Below are positions 12,459 through 25,005 of a stretch of 64,000 nt of DNA, piece by piece (position 1 is the stretch's first letter; every line of letters begins with the position of its first letter). A program made the position numbers and the translations under genes. The stretch comes from Lepturacanthus savala (Eukaryota; Chordata; Actinopteri; Scombriformes; Trichiuridae), in contig CM060476.1 in assembly GCA_030544235.1 (NCBI GenBank), positions 25,570,233 to 25,634,232 of the forward strand, read 5' to 3'. The notes under the pieces were generated by a model. That model was not told where the DNA came from. It worked only from the letters and a program-made list of their open reading frames with translations, and searched no databases.

Positions 12459-15400
12459 CTCACTCATTCATGAACTCACTCACTCACTCATTTACTAACT
12501 CACTCACTCATTCACTCACTCATTTACTCACTCACTCATTTATTCACTCATTTACTCACTCACTCAATCATTTACTCACTCATTTATTCACTCACTCATT
12601 TATTCACTCACTCATTCATTTATTTTATCACTCACTCATTTATTTACTCACTCACTCATGCATTCACTCATTTATTTAGTCGCTCATTTACTCACTCACT
12701 CACTCATTAGTTCACTCACTCATTTGTTTGCTCACTCACTCATTTACTCCCTTATTTCTCACTCATTCATTCATTCACTCACTCACTCAATTTGTTTACT
12801 CACCCATTTACTCATTTACTCACTCATTTACTCACTCACTCATTTACTCACTCATTTATTTACTCACTCATTTACTCACTCATTTATTTATTCACTCAAT
12901 CATTTACTCACTCACTCATTTATTCACTCACTCATTTATTTTATCACTCACTCATTTATTTACTCACTCACTCATGCATTCACTCATTTATTTAGTCGCT
13001 CATTTACTCACTCATTTACGCCCTCACTCACTCATTAGTTCACTCATTAGTTTGCTCACTCACTCATTTACTCCCTCATTTCTCACTCACTCACTCACTC
13101 ACTCACTCACTCACTCACTCACTCACTCACTCACTCACTCACTCAATTTGTTTACTCACCCATTTACTCATTTACTCATTTATTTAGTCACTCATTTACT
13201 CATGCATTTAGTCACTCATATTTTCACCACTCACTCATTTGTTTATTCACTCACTCATTTACTCACTCACTTTCTCATTTATTTACACATCCACTCATTC
13301 ACTCATTCATTTACTCACTCATTTATTTACTCACTCATTTATTTACTCAGTCACTCATTTACTCACTCACTCAAGGTATTTACTCATTTTCTCACTCATT
13401 TAATCACTAATTTATTTTATAACTCATTTACTCACTCATTTCTTTATTCATTCACTCATTTGACTACACTGACTAAATCATTTACTCATTCATTTTTATT
13501 TACTCATTTCTTTACTCACTCACTAATTTACTCACTCATTTATTTACTCTTATTTCTTTACTCACTTATTTATTCACTTACTCATTTACTCACACAGTCA
13601 TTTATTTACTCAGTCACTCATTTTTATTTACTCACTCATTTATTCACTCACTCACTCATTTACTCACTCATTATTTCACTCATTCATTCAGTTATTTACT
13701 CATTCATTTTCTCACTCACTCATTTACTCACTCATTTCTTCATTCACTCGCTAATTTACTAACTCACTCATTTATTTCCTCACTCATTTTGTAACTCACA
13801 CATTTACTCACTCATTTATTCACTCACTCACTAATTTATTTACTCACTCAATCATTTACTCACTTATTTAGTTACTCACTCACTCATTTTTTTACTCATT
13901 TAATCACTCACTTATTCACTCACTCATTTATTTACGCACTCACCCATTTAATCACTCACTCATTTATTTATTCACTCATTTACTCACTCATTTACTCATT
14001 AATTTACTCACTCATTTACTCATTTATTTAGTCACTCGCTCATTTACTCACTCATTTATTCACTCAGTAATTTGTTTGCTCACTCATTCATTTACTCCCT
14101 CATTTACTCACTCACTCATGTATTTACACACTCATTCACTCATTTACTCATTTACTCACTCACTCATTTACTCACCCACTCACTCAATTTATTTACTCAC
14201 TCATTTAATCACTCATTTATTTACTCACTCAATCACTCATTTATTCACTTAATCGTTTAATGACTCACTCATTTATTCACTCACTCATTTACTCACTAAG
14301 TCATTTACTCACTCATTTATTTACTCACTTATTTAGTCACTCACTCATTTATTCACTCACTCATGTATTTACTCACTCACTAATTTATTTACTCACTCAC
14401 TCACTCACTCACTCACTCACTCACTCACTCACTCACTCACTCACTCACTCAATTTGTTTACTCACCCATTTACTCACTTTAATCACTGATTTATTTACTC
14501 ACTCACCCATTTACTCATTCACTCACTCATTTATTTAGTCACTCATTTACTCACGCATTTACTCACTCATATTTTCACCACTCACTCATTTGTTTACTCA
14601 GTCACTCATTTACTCACTCACTCAAGGTATTTACTCACTCATTTTCTCACTCATTTAATCACTAATTCATTTTATAACTCATTTACACACTCATTTCTTT
14701 ATTCATTCACTCATTTTCTGACTAAATCATTTACTCATTCTTATATCATATCTATATATCATATTCTTATATCATTTTTATTTACTCATTTCTTTACTCA
14801 CTCACTCATTTACTCACTCATTTATTTACTTTTATTTCTTTACTCACTCATTTATTCACTCACTCATTTACTCACTAACTCATTTAATCACTCATTTATT
14901 TACTCACTCATTTACTCACTCATTTATTTACTCAGTCGCTCATTTTTATTTACTCACTCATTTATTCACTCACTCACTCACTCATTTACTCACTCATTAT
15001 TTCACTCATTCACTCATTTATTTACTCATATTTTCTCACTCACTCATTTACTCACTCATTTCTTCATTCACTCACTAATTTACTAACTCATTTATTTCCT
15101 CACTCATTTCCTCACTCATTTATTCACTCATTCACTCATTTATTTACTCACGCACTCCTTTACTCATCCACTCATTTAGTTACTTACTCACTCACTGATT
15201 TGCTCACTCATTTACTCATTCACTCACTCATATTCACTCACTCACTCATTTACTCACTCATTTATTTACTCACTCATTTATTTACTCAATCATTTATTCA
15301 CTCATTTATTTACTCACTCTCTCACTCACTAATTTACTCATTTATTTACTCATTCACTCATTTTGTTACTTACTCACTCACTGATTTGCTCACTCATTTA

Positions 15401-18400
15401 CTCATTCACTCACTCATATTCACTCACTCACTCATTTACTCACTCACTCATTTATTTACTCACTCATTTATTTACTCAATCATTTATTCACTCACTCATT
15501 TATTCACTCACTCACTCACTCAGATTTACTCACTAATTTAATTACTCAGTCAATTACTCACTCACTCATTTATTAACTCATTTACTCACTCACGCACGGT
15601 TATATTCACTCACTCATTTACTCATTCATTTACTCACTCACTCACTCATTTATTTTCTCACTCACTCACTCATTTATTCACTCACTCACTCCTTTACTCA
15701 CTCATTCATTCATTTACTCATTCATTTAATTACTCACTCACTCATTTACCCACTCATTTATTCCCTCATTTACTGACTCACTCATTCACTCATTTATTTA
15801 CTCACTCACTCATTTACCCACTCAGTTATTCCCTCATTTACTGACTCACTCATTTACTCACCCACTCACTCATTCACTCACTCACTCACTCACTCACTCA
15901 CTCACTCACTCACTCACTCACTCATTTACTCACTCACTCATTTATTTACTCACTCATTTATTTACTCAATCATTTATTCACTCACTCATTTATTTACTCA
16001 CTCTCTCACTCACTAATTTACTCATTTATTTACTCATTCACTCATTTTGTTACTTACTCACTCACTGATTTGCTCACTCATTTACTCATTCACTCACTCA
16101 TATTCACTCACTCACTCATTTACTCACTCACTCATTTATTTACTCACTCATTTATTTACTCAATCATTTATTCACTCACTCATTTATTCACTCACTCACT
16201 CACTCAGATTTACTCACTAATTTAATTACTCAATTACTCACTCACTCATTTATTAACTCATTTACTCACTCACGCACGGTTATATTCACTCACTCATTTA
16301 CTCATTCATTTACTCACTCACTCACTCATTTATTTTCTCACTCACTCACTCATTTATTCACTCACTCACTCCTTTACTCACTCATTCATTCATTTACTCA
16401 TTCATTTAATTACTCACTCACTCATTTACCCACTCATTTATTCCCTCATTTACTGACTCACTCATTCACTCATTTATTTACTCACTCACTCATTTACCCA
16501 CTCAGTTATTCCCTCATTTACTGACTCACTCATTTACTCACCCACTCACTCATTCACTCACCCACTCACTCATTTTAGTCACTCACTCACTCATATTCAC
16601 ACACTCATTTATTCACTCACTCACTGATTTACTGACTAATTTATTTGCACAGTCATTTACTTACTCACTCATATATTCACTCACTCACCTATGTATTTAC
16701 TCACTCACTCATTTACTCATTTATTTACTCACTCACTCACTCACTCACTTTTATTTACTCATTCACTCATTTATTCACTCATTTACTCACTCATTTTCTC
16801 ACTCACTCATTTAACTCATTTATTTAGTCACTCACTCGCTCATTTACTCATCCACTCACTCATTTAGTTACTCATTTATTCACTCATTCAGTGATTTACT
16901 CATTTTTATTTACTCAGTCATTTTCTCACTCACTCATTTACTCACTCAGTCACTCACTCATATTCACTCATTTATTTACTCACTCACACACTCATTTTTT
17001 TACTCACTCACTCATTTATTATGTCACTCACTCATTTACTCAGTCATTTATTTACTCATTTACTCACTCATTTACACACTCACACACTTGTTTATTTACT
17101 CACTCATTTATTCATTCACTCATTTAATCATTTATTTACTCACCATTTTATTCAGTCACTCACTCACTCACTCATTTACTCACTCATTCATTTACTCACT
17201 CATTTATTTACTCACTCATTTACTCTTCCACTCATTTATTTACGCACTCACTCATTTATTCATCCACTCAGTCATTTATTTACTCACTCATTTACTCACT
17301 CACTCATTTATTTACTCACTCACTCATTTATTTACTCAATCATTTATTCACTCACTCATTTATTTACTCACTCTCTCACTCACTAATTTACTCATTTATT
17401 TACTCATTCACTCATTTTGTTACTTACTCACTCACTGATTTGCTCACTCATTTACTCATTCACTCACTCATATTCACTCACTCATTTATTTTCTCACTCA
17501 CTCATTTATTCACTCACTCACTCCTTTACTCACTCATTCATTCATTTACTCATTCATTTAATTACTCACTCACTCATTTACCCACTCATTTATTCCCTCA
17601 TTTACTGACTCACTCATTCACTCATTTATTTACTCACTCACTCATTTACCCACTCAGTTATTCCCTCATTTACTGACTCACTCATTTACTCACCCACTCA
17701 CCCATTCACTCACCCACTCACTCATTTTAGTCACTCACTCACTCACTCATATTCACACACTCATTTATTCACTCACTCACTGATTTACTGACTAATTTAT
17801 TTGCACAGTCATTTACTCACTCACTCATATATTCACTCACTCACCTATGTATTTACTCACTCACTCATTTATTTACTCACTCACTCACTTTTATTTACTC
17901 ATTCACTCATTTATTCACTCATTTTCTCACTCACTCATTTAACTCATTTATTTAGTCACTCACTCGCTCATTTACTCATCCACTCACTCATTTAGTTACT
18001 CATTTATTCACTCATTCAGTGATTAACTCAGTCATTTTCTCACTCACTCATTTACTCACTCAGTCACTCACTCATATTCACTCATTTATTTACTCACTCA
18101 CCCACTCATTTATTTACTCACTCACTCATTTATTATGTCACTCACTCATTTACTCAGTCATTTATTTACTCATTTACTCACTCATTTACACACTCACACA
18201 CTTGTTTATTTACTCACTCATTTATTCATTCACTCATTTAATCATTTATTTACTCACCATTTTAATCAGTCACTCACTCACTCATTTACTCACTCATTCA
18301 TTCATTTACTCACTCATTTATTTACTCACTCATTTACTCTTCCACTCATTTATTTACTCACTCACTCATTTATTTACTCACTCACTCATTTATTCATCCA

Positions 18401-21363
18401 CTCACTCATTTATTTACTCACTCACTCATTTATTACCTCATTTACTCACTCATTTACTCATCCACTCACTCATTTAGTTACTCACTCACTCATTTACTCA
18501 CTCACTCATTTATTCACTCGCTCATTTATTTACTCACTCACTCATATATTCACTCACTCATTTACACACTCATTTACTTACTCACTCATTCAGTCATTTA
18601 CTCACTCACTCATTCACTCACCCATTTACTGACTCATTTATTTACTCATTCACTCATTTATTTACTCACTCACTCATTTACCCACTCATTTATTCCCTCA
18701 TTTACTGACTCACTCATTCACTCACCCATTCACTCATTTTAGTTCCTCACTCACTCACCCACTCATATTCACACACTCATATATTCACTCACTCACTCAT
18801 TTATTCACTCATTTATTCACTCATTTACTCATTTATTTACTCACTCACTCACTCATTCATTCCCTCACTCATTTTCTCACTTTCTCATTTACTCATTCAT
18901 TCATTTATTCAGTCATTTATTTACTCACTCATTTACTCATTTATTTACTCACTCACCCACTCATTTATTCAATCACTCATTATGTCACTCACTAATTTAC
19001 ACACTCATTTATTTACTCATTTACTCACTCATTTACTAACTCACACACTTGTTTATTTACTCACTATTTTACTCAGTCACTCACTCATTTATTTACTCAC
19101 TCATTTATTCACTCACTCACTCATTTATTTACTCACTCACTCACTCACTCACTCACTCACTTAATCATTTATTTACTCATTCACCCATTTATTTACTCAC
19201 TCATTTGACCACTCATTTATTTGCTTACTTACTCACTCATTTACTCATCCACTCACTCATTTACTCACTCACTCATTTATTAACTAATTTACTCACTCAC
19301 GCACATTTATATTCACTCACTCATTTACTCATTTATTTACTCACTCACTCACTTATTTACTCACTCAATCACTCACTCATTCATTCACTCACTCATTCAT
19401 TCATTTACTCACTCATTTATTTACGCACTCACTCATTTACTCATCCACTCACTCATTTATTTACTCACTCATATATTCACTCACTCATTTACACACTCAT
19501 TTATTTACTCACTCATTCATTCACTCACTCATTCAGTCATTTACTAACTCACTCATTTACTCATCCACTCACTCATTTATTCACTCACTCATATTCACTC
19601 ACTCACTCATTTACTCACCCACTCACTCATTCACTCACTCATTCATTTACTCATTTATTTACTCACTCATATATTCACTCACTCATTTACACACTCATTT
19701 ATTTACTCACTCATATATTCACTCACTCATTTACACACTCATTTATTTACTCACTCATTCATTCACTCACTCATTCAGTCATTTACTAACTCACTCATTT
19801 AGTCATCCACTCACTCATTTATTCACTCACTCATATATTCACTCACTCATTTACTCACCCACTCACTCATTCACTCACTCATTCATTTACTCATTTACCC
19901 ACTCATTCATTTACCCACACATTCATTTATTCCCTCAGTCACTCATTTATTCCCTCATTTACTCACTCACTCCTTTCCTGACGCACTCATTTACTCACCC
20001 ACTCACTCATTTATTTACTCACCCACTCACTCATTTTATTCCCTCACTCATTTACTCACTCACTCGCTCATATTTACTCACTCATTTACTCACCCACTCA
20101 CTCATTTACTCACTCATTTACTCATCCACCCACTCACTCATTCACTCACCCACTCACTCATTTTACTTCCTCATTCACTCACTCATATTCACTCACTCAG
20201 TTACTCACTCACTCATTTCCTCACTCATTTACTCATCCACTCACTCATTTACTCACTCACTCATTTATTTACTCACTCACTCATTTACTCACTCATTTAG
20301 TCATCCACTCACTCATTTACTCACCCACTCATTTATTCACTCACTCATTCATTCATTTACTCACTCATTCATTTACCCACTCACTCATTTATTCCCTCAT
20401 TTACCCACTCATTAGTTTACCCACACACTCATTTATTCCCTCAGTCACTCATTTATTCCCTCATTTACTCACTCACTCATTTACCCACTCATTTATTCCC
20501 TCATTTACTGACTCACTCATTTACTCACCCACTCACTCATTTACTTACCCTCTCACTCAATTTACTCCCTCACTCATTTAGTCCCTCACTCACTAACTCA
20601 CTCATATTCACTCACTCATTTATTTACTCACTCACTCATTCACTCACTCATTTACTCATCCACTCACTCACTCATTCACTCACTCATTTACTGACTCACT
20701 CATTTACTCACCCACTCACTCATTTACTTACCCTCTCACTCAATTTACTCCCTCACTCATTTAGTCCCTCACTCACTAACTCACTCATATTCACGCACTC
20801 ATTTATTTACTCACTCACTCATTTACTCATCCACTCACTCATTCATTCACTCACTCATTTACTAACTCACTCATTTACTCACCCACTCACTCATTCACTC
20901 ACCCACTCATTTTACTAACTCACTCATTTACTCACCCACTCATTCACTCACCCACTCATTTTACTCACTCACTCACTCACTCACTCACTCACTCATTTAC
21001 TCACTCACTCATTTACTCATCCACTCACTCACTCACTCACTCACTCACTTATTTACTCACTCATCCACTCACTCATTCAGTTACTCACTCATTCACTGAT
21101 TTACTCACTAATTTATTTACTCACTCATTTACTCACTCACTCACTCACTCACGGTTATATTCACTCACTCATTTATTTACTCACTCACTCATTTATTCAC
21201 TAACTCACTAATTTATTTACTCAGTCACTCATTTACCAACTCACTCACTCATTTTACTCACTCATTTATTTACTCACTCACTCACTCATTTACTCACTCA
21301 CTCACTCATTTACTCACTCACTCACTCACTCATTTATTTACCCACTCACTCATTTATTCCCTC
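12459..21363 (+). repeat. Giant degenerate (CACT)n / CATTTA simple-repeat array, ~8.9 kb
   Basis: Nearly the whole stretch is built from ACTC tetramers alternating with CATTTA, CATTTATT and similar variants; the plus strand is almost without G. Pure (CACT)n runs occur, for example at 13084-13145 and 14396-14451. Local point variants (CACCCACT, TTCCCT, CATATT) mark longer duplicated blocks: the region around 15361-15890 is repeated with an offset of 680-684 bp at 16045-16575, and a block near 16565-17160 is repeated with an offset of about 1.11-1.16 kb at 17725-18270. Because ACTC x 3 equals three codons (T-H-S), long stop-free frames of THS/LIY pattern arise on the plus strand, up to 344 codons at 12728-13762. 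I regard them as non-coding. Confidence 0.97.
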
Positions 21364-21375
21364 CGGTGACTCCGG

Positions 21376-21601
21376 TGCCACACATATCTGAACAGATGAC
21401 ATCAGTCTCATTTTATGGAGCAGGCTGATCACATGTTTACTTTCAAAAAATTCTGTCTCCTGAACACCACTTTAGATCAACAATGTTTTGTTGAAGTGCT
21501 TGATACATAAAGTTGAACTTAAACCACTCACTCACTCACTCATTTATTTATTTATTTATTTTTTCACTCACTCACTCACTCTAATGATGTTAACCCTCCA
21601 G
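21376..21601 (+). repeat. Flanking unit copy 2 with a short CACT tract
   Basis: Positions 21376-21526 repeat the unit at 12312-12458 (AACAGATGACATCAGTCTCA ... CATAAAGTTGAACTTAAACC). They are followed by a short, about 60-bp ACTC/ATTT tract at 21527-21580. A third partial unit starts at 21602, giving a unit-to-unit period of about 226 bp. Confidence 0.9.
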
Positions 21602-21700
21602 TGCCACACACACATCTAAACACATTGCACCAGTCTCATTTTATAGAGCAGCCAGGCTGACGCCATGATTACTTCCAGCTGGCTGAGACAAGCACAGGTG
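21602..21700 (+). repeat. Flanking unit copy 3, partial
   Basis: Starts TGCCACACACACATCTAAAC and keeps CAGTCTCATTTTATAGAGCA and GCCAGGCTGA, then diverges after TGATTACTTCCA. It lacks the GTTGAAC end and has no CACT tract. Confidence 0.8.
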
Positions 21701-21929
21701 TTGTTAATATCATTGAATCAGTGTGTGGAACTCACTCTCCACCTATCCAACCTGAGCACCTTTTGCTTTAATTCTGTTTCTCTTGTGACATGAATCATAG
21801 ATATGTTTGTCGGCTTCATCAAAACTACAAAAAATGCCCACTTAAAAAAAAAAAAAGTATAATAGTGAAGTTCTCAATAATTTGTGCGATATAGTGCACT
21901 GAATCAGTAAATTTGGTCTCTTGACCAAG

Positions 21930-21967
21930 AGTGGTTTAAGTTCAACTTTATGTATCAAGCACTTAAC
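21930..21967 (-). repeat. Inverted copy of the array-proximal flank, without CACT expansion
   Basis: The reverse complement reads GTTAAGTGCTTGATACATAA and on to GTTGAACTTAAACCACTC, matching 21490-21529 with a single missing base. On this strand CCACTC is followed by TTGGTCAAGAGACCAA instead of more CACT. The surrounding 21701-22060 shows no gene. Confidence 0.88.
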
Positions 21968-22060
21968 AGTTTTACTATGAAGTGTGCCTTTTTTGACAAA
22001 AAAAAAAAAACTTTCTCTACTTCCTGTACTGACCATACTGTCACATGATCATATATGTAT

Positions 22061-23032
22061 TAGTGCTGTCAGTCGATTAAAGAAATTAATAAAATTAATT
22101 ACAGGATTTTGTAATTAATCGAATTAATCGCATTTAAATGTCATATCTGCTAAAGGTTTCCTGATAAAGAATTTGAATTCTAGGATATTAAAAAATTGTA
22201 GTGCATGACTAATCAATTGAATACAGTAAGAAGAGAAGATCCGAAATCCAGTTTTTTATTGGTGAACTGTGCTTCATGATTTAAATCCAAAAGTAAAGGT
22301 CAAGCACATTAAACCAGTTAGGCCAGGTGCATTATTCAGAAATGTAATACAAATACAGCAATACAGTTAAATAAATAAAATAAAGCTGTCTTCAAAAATG
22401 TAAAACAAATATAGCGATTCAGTTAAATAAATAAAATTCTGAAATAAAATAAGGCTGTCTCAAATAGGGACTTAAGCTCAATATAGCAATTCAAAAATGA
22501 ATAATAGAAGTATAACACACTTCTAAATGAGGCAAAATGAAGAACAAGACACCAACTAAGGCCACATCTGCTGCTGACACAGCAGGTAAATCAGGAGAAC
22601 ATGACACAGTTTACCAGAGGTTAACAAAAATCAGTGGCTACAATATCTGGGGCACAACACCTCAACCCCAAAACAGGATCTGTGGTTTAAGTATCAACCT
22701 CTGAAATCAAAAACCCATAGGATCTAACTTGCCTGAACATGTTTCACATTTAAATGGTACTTCAGGCTGGAGTTGCTCTGGTGGTTAGAGAACTCCTTTT
22801 TGTTTTTATTTATCATCCAGTCTCTGTTCTTTTTGTAAATAAAGTTTCCGTTCAGTGATCCGACTGAAGACGCACTTGCCTCATCCTCCTGAGTCTTGTC
22901 TATGTCTGTTATTGTTGACCATTGCCTTGTTAATTTGCCAGCACAGGTCACGTAGCACGGCCAAGAAGACTACGGGTCCTTCAATGGGATGTAATTAATT
23001 AATTGAATTAATGCGTTAAAATGACAGCACTA
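22061..23032 (+). mobile_element. hAT-like non-autonomous element (copy B)
   Basis: Bounded by TAGTGCTGTCA (22061) and TGACAGCACTA (23032), an 11-bp terminal inverted repeat, followed inward on both sides by AATTAATTAAT-rich sequence. Related copies lie at 1-216 (reverse) and 44679-45372. It carries a BED-finger-like remnant at 22724-22951. I found no matching 8-bp flanks, so hAT rests on the BED remnant. Confidence 0.75.
22724..22951 (-). pseudogene. BED-type zinc-finger remnant of a hAT-like transposase
   Basis: The 75-codon minus-strand frame ends with KKEFSNHQSNSSLKYHLNVKHV, matching the pattern of transposon BED fingers in which the final H-x(4)-H is kept (YHLNVKH). The upstream CxxC pair is not evident, so the zinc site is probably lost. 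No DDE domain or dimerisation domain follows. It is an N-terminal relic within the element at 22061-23032. Confidence 0.6.
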
Positions 23033-23040
23033 ATTGTAAG

Positions 23041-23100
<60 letters not shown>

Positions 23101-23110
23101 CTTACAATTA
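23031..23110. repeat. 80-bp perfect palindrome with (TA)n core
   Basis: The arm TAATTGTAAGCC (23031-23042) is mirrored by GGCTTACAATTA (23099-23110), and the core between them is a self-complementary (TA)n run of about 56 bp. The whole is one uninterrupted inverted repeat. Confidence 0.95.
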
Positions 23111-23181
23111 TAATACACTGTTGCACCTAAAAATTAGGTCATACTTTAGCTTAAATTATGGCATGTATTGCTGTGACATTG

Positions 23182-25005
23182 TTAATACATTGGCAATAAT
23201 GCCAACGCTTGGTCCCCAGGACAGAACAGTCGAAGCTCTGTTCTGTGGTCATAGTACTGCGTCATATTCTTCTGGATGGCACCCTCCATCTTAACTGCCA
23301 GATGCAACCTACGGTGAAAACCATTCACATAGTCAATAAGACATACAGGTTGCTCTGCAGGCTTTAAGCTATCCTGCCAAACCACCAGGGGACTCCTCCC
23401 TTTAGGTCCAAACACCAATTCACTGGGACTAAACCCTGTACTATCCTGTACTACTTCTCTAGCATAAGCCAAGGTAGTCCCTTCTCCTCCTTCAGTCCCT
23501 CCTCCTTCCTCTTTAAGCTCAGTACAATAGACATGCAGCAGTAACTTCAGAGTTTGATGGAACCTCTCAAGAGCACCCTGGCTCTAAGCATTGTTAAGTG
23601 CTACCTTTATTGTGCTTCACCTTTAACTGGCGTAGAACTTGGGCAAACATTTGTGAAGTGAAGTTAGATCCCTGGTCACTTTGTATGACCCTATGAATTC
23701 CAAAGATAGATATAAACTGAGACAAAGCTTTCAAAATGCACTGTGTAGTGATCGATCGTCATAGTACTGCAGGGTACAGAGTAGTTTGACACATTACTGT
23801 CAACAGATAGATGGATCCCGATTTCGATGGAGGGAGTGGTCCTACACAGTCAATGAGGAAATGCTCAAACGGCTCACTCACTGCAGGAATGGGATAAAGA
23901 GGTGCAGGTTTAATGGTCTGGTTAGGCTTACCAGAAAGCTGCCAGATATGAAAGGCCTTGATAAACTTATTAACCTCCTTCCTTAGCCCTGGCCAGAAGA
24001 AATAACATAGCAACCTATCACAGAACAGTCATCATGAGGAAGCCACTTACAAACCAGCACCTCATCCAATAGAAAATAACCATGTGCCACACACCTCACC
24101 AAATAATGATCTCAGCTCCGGGTCTTCCTGCTGAGCAGCAGCCATCTCACTTTTGGACAGGGAAAGAGACATTTCTTTCAGCTAACTCTTTAGCTCCCCC
24201 TTCAGGTTCTTGTTGCCACATAGAGTGAGTCACTGCACGAGCAGTTAATACTAATGGAAATGCCCTCTCATTACTGTCAGGACTAGATGAAACCATTGGC
24301 CCAGATGTCACTATGGGAGGTGGTGGTGGAACCTCCTTCCTCCTGCCAGCCAGATTATTACTTAGGATGAACGACACACCCTCCACTGGTAGGGTTGACC
24401 TAAGGGCTACTGCAACTTCCCCCTTAACCAGTGCAGAGACAAGCTTGATTTTGTGGAGGGGAACCAGCCAAGTATGCATGCCCATATCTTGGATAACACA
24501 TTTCTCCCCAGGCTTGACCTCTCAGAAAAATCTAATACTGAGTCTAAAATGAAAGACACTAAACCCCCTGTGTCCTGCAGTATCTTCACAGGTACTTTTT
24601 GTGGACTAGCCTCTAAAGAAATAAAACCTGTTGTGATGAAGTGACTGTAGTAAGGAGGTACCTTGTCTGGAACGGTGAAGTCTATATCTTCACTGGGTTC
24701 AGCGGTGCACTTGGAGATTTGCTTTTCACAGAAGGAATTGGTAATGCAGTCATCATTGATTGCTTTACCTTACACATCTTGTCATCTGGGCCCCCAGTCC
24801 ACTGATGCATACAGACATGACCTTTAACCTGGTCCCCCCTAGGCCTATTTATCAGTCTACCTCTCAAAATTACATGCCCAGACTTAATGTATATCTTCAC
24901 AACTACAGGGGTTTTCTGAATGATCTTGGGTTTAAAATAAAGACACCTGTGGGATAGTTGTAGAAGACCCAGAATGAAATTAAAATGTACAGTGTTCAAG
25001 TACAT
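23182..25005 (-). pseudogene. Ty3/gypsy-group pol remnant: zinc knuckle/protease then integrase (Gmr1-like order)
   Basis: Read on the minus strand from 25005 down. A possible degenerate zinc-knuckle segment is CLYFKPKI...KSGHVILRG. The retroviral-type aspartic protease is at 24589-24407 (VKILQDTGG; DTG active site) and continues in other frames to 24147 (GMHTWLVPLHKIKLVSAL). Integrase follows at once: YFFWPGLRKEVNKF and FLIDCVGPLPPSKSG at 24013-23759 (first Asp), SDQGSNFTSQMF near 23665 (second Asp), GALERFHQTL near 23575 (Glu), then AREVVQDSTGFSPSELVFG at 23472. No reverse transcriptase lies between protease and integrase, which fits either the Gmr1-like order (RT after integrase) or a deletion. 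RT is not found beyond 23182. Many stops and frameshifts; no LTRs identified. Confidence 0.8.

Noticed and set aside
12470..19789. Many plus-strand open frames of Thr-His-Ser-Leu-Ile-Tyr repeats
   Set aside because: They are the automatic translation of a 4-bp/6-bp simple repeat. No start context, no conserved non-repeat sequence and the same pattern in all plus frames.
12459..21363. CRISPR-like or telomere-like array
   Set aside because: No regular repeat/spacer layout, and the unit is neither TTAGGG nor separated by unique spacers. It is a degenerate simple repeat in a vertebrate genome.
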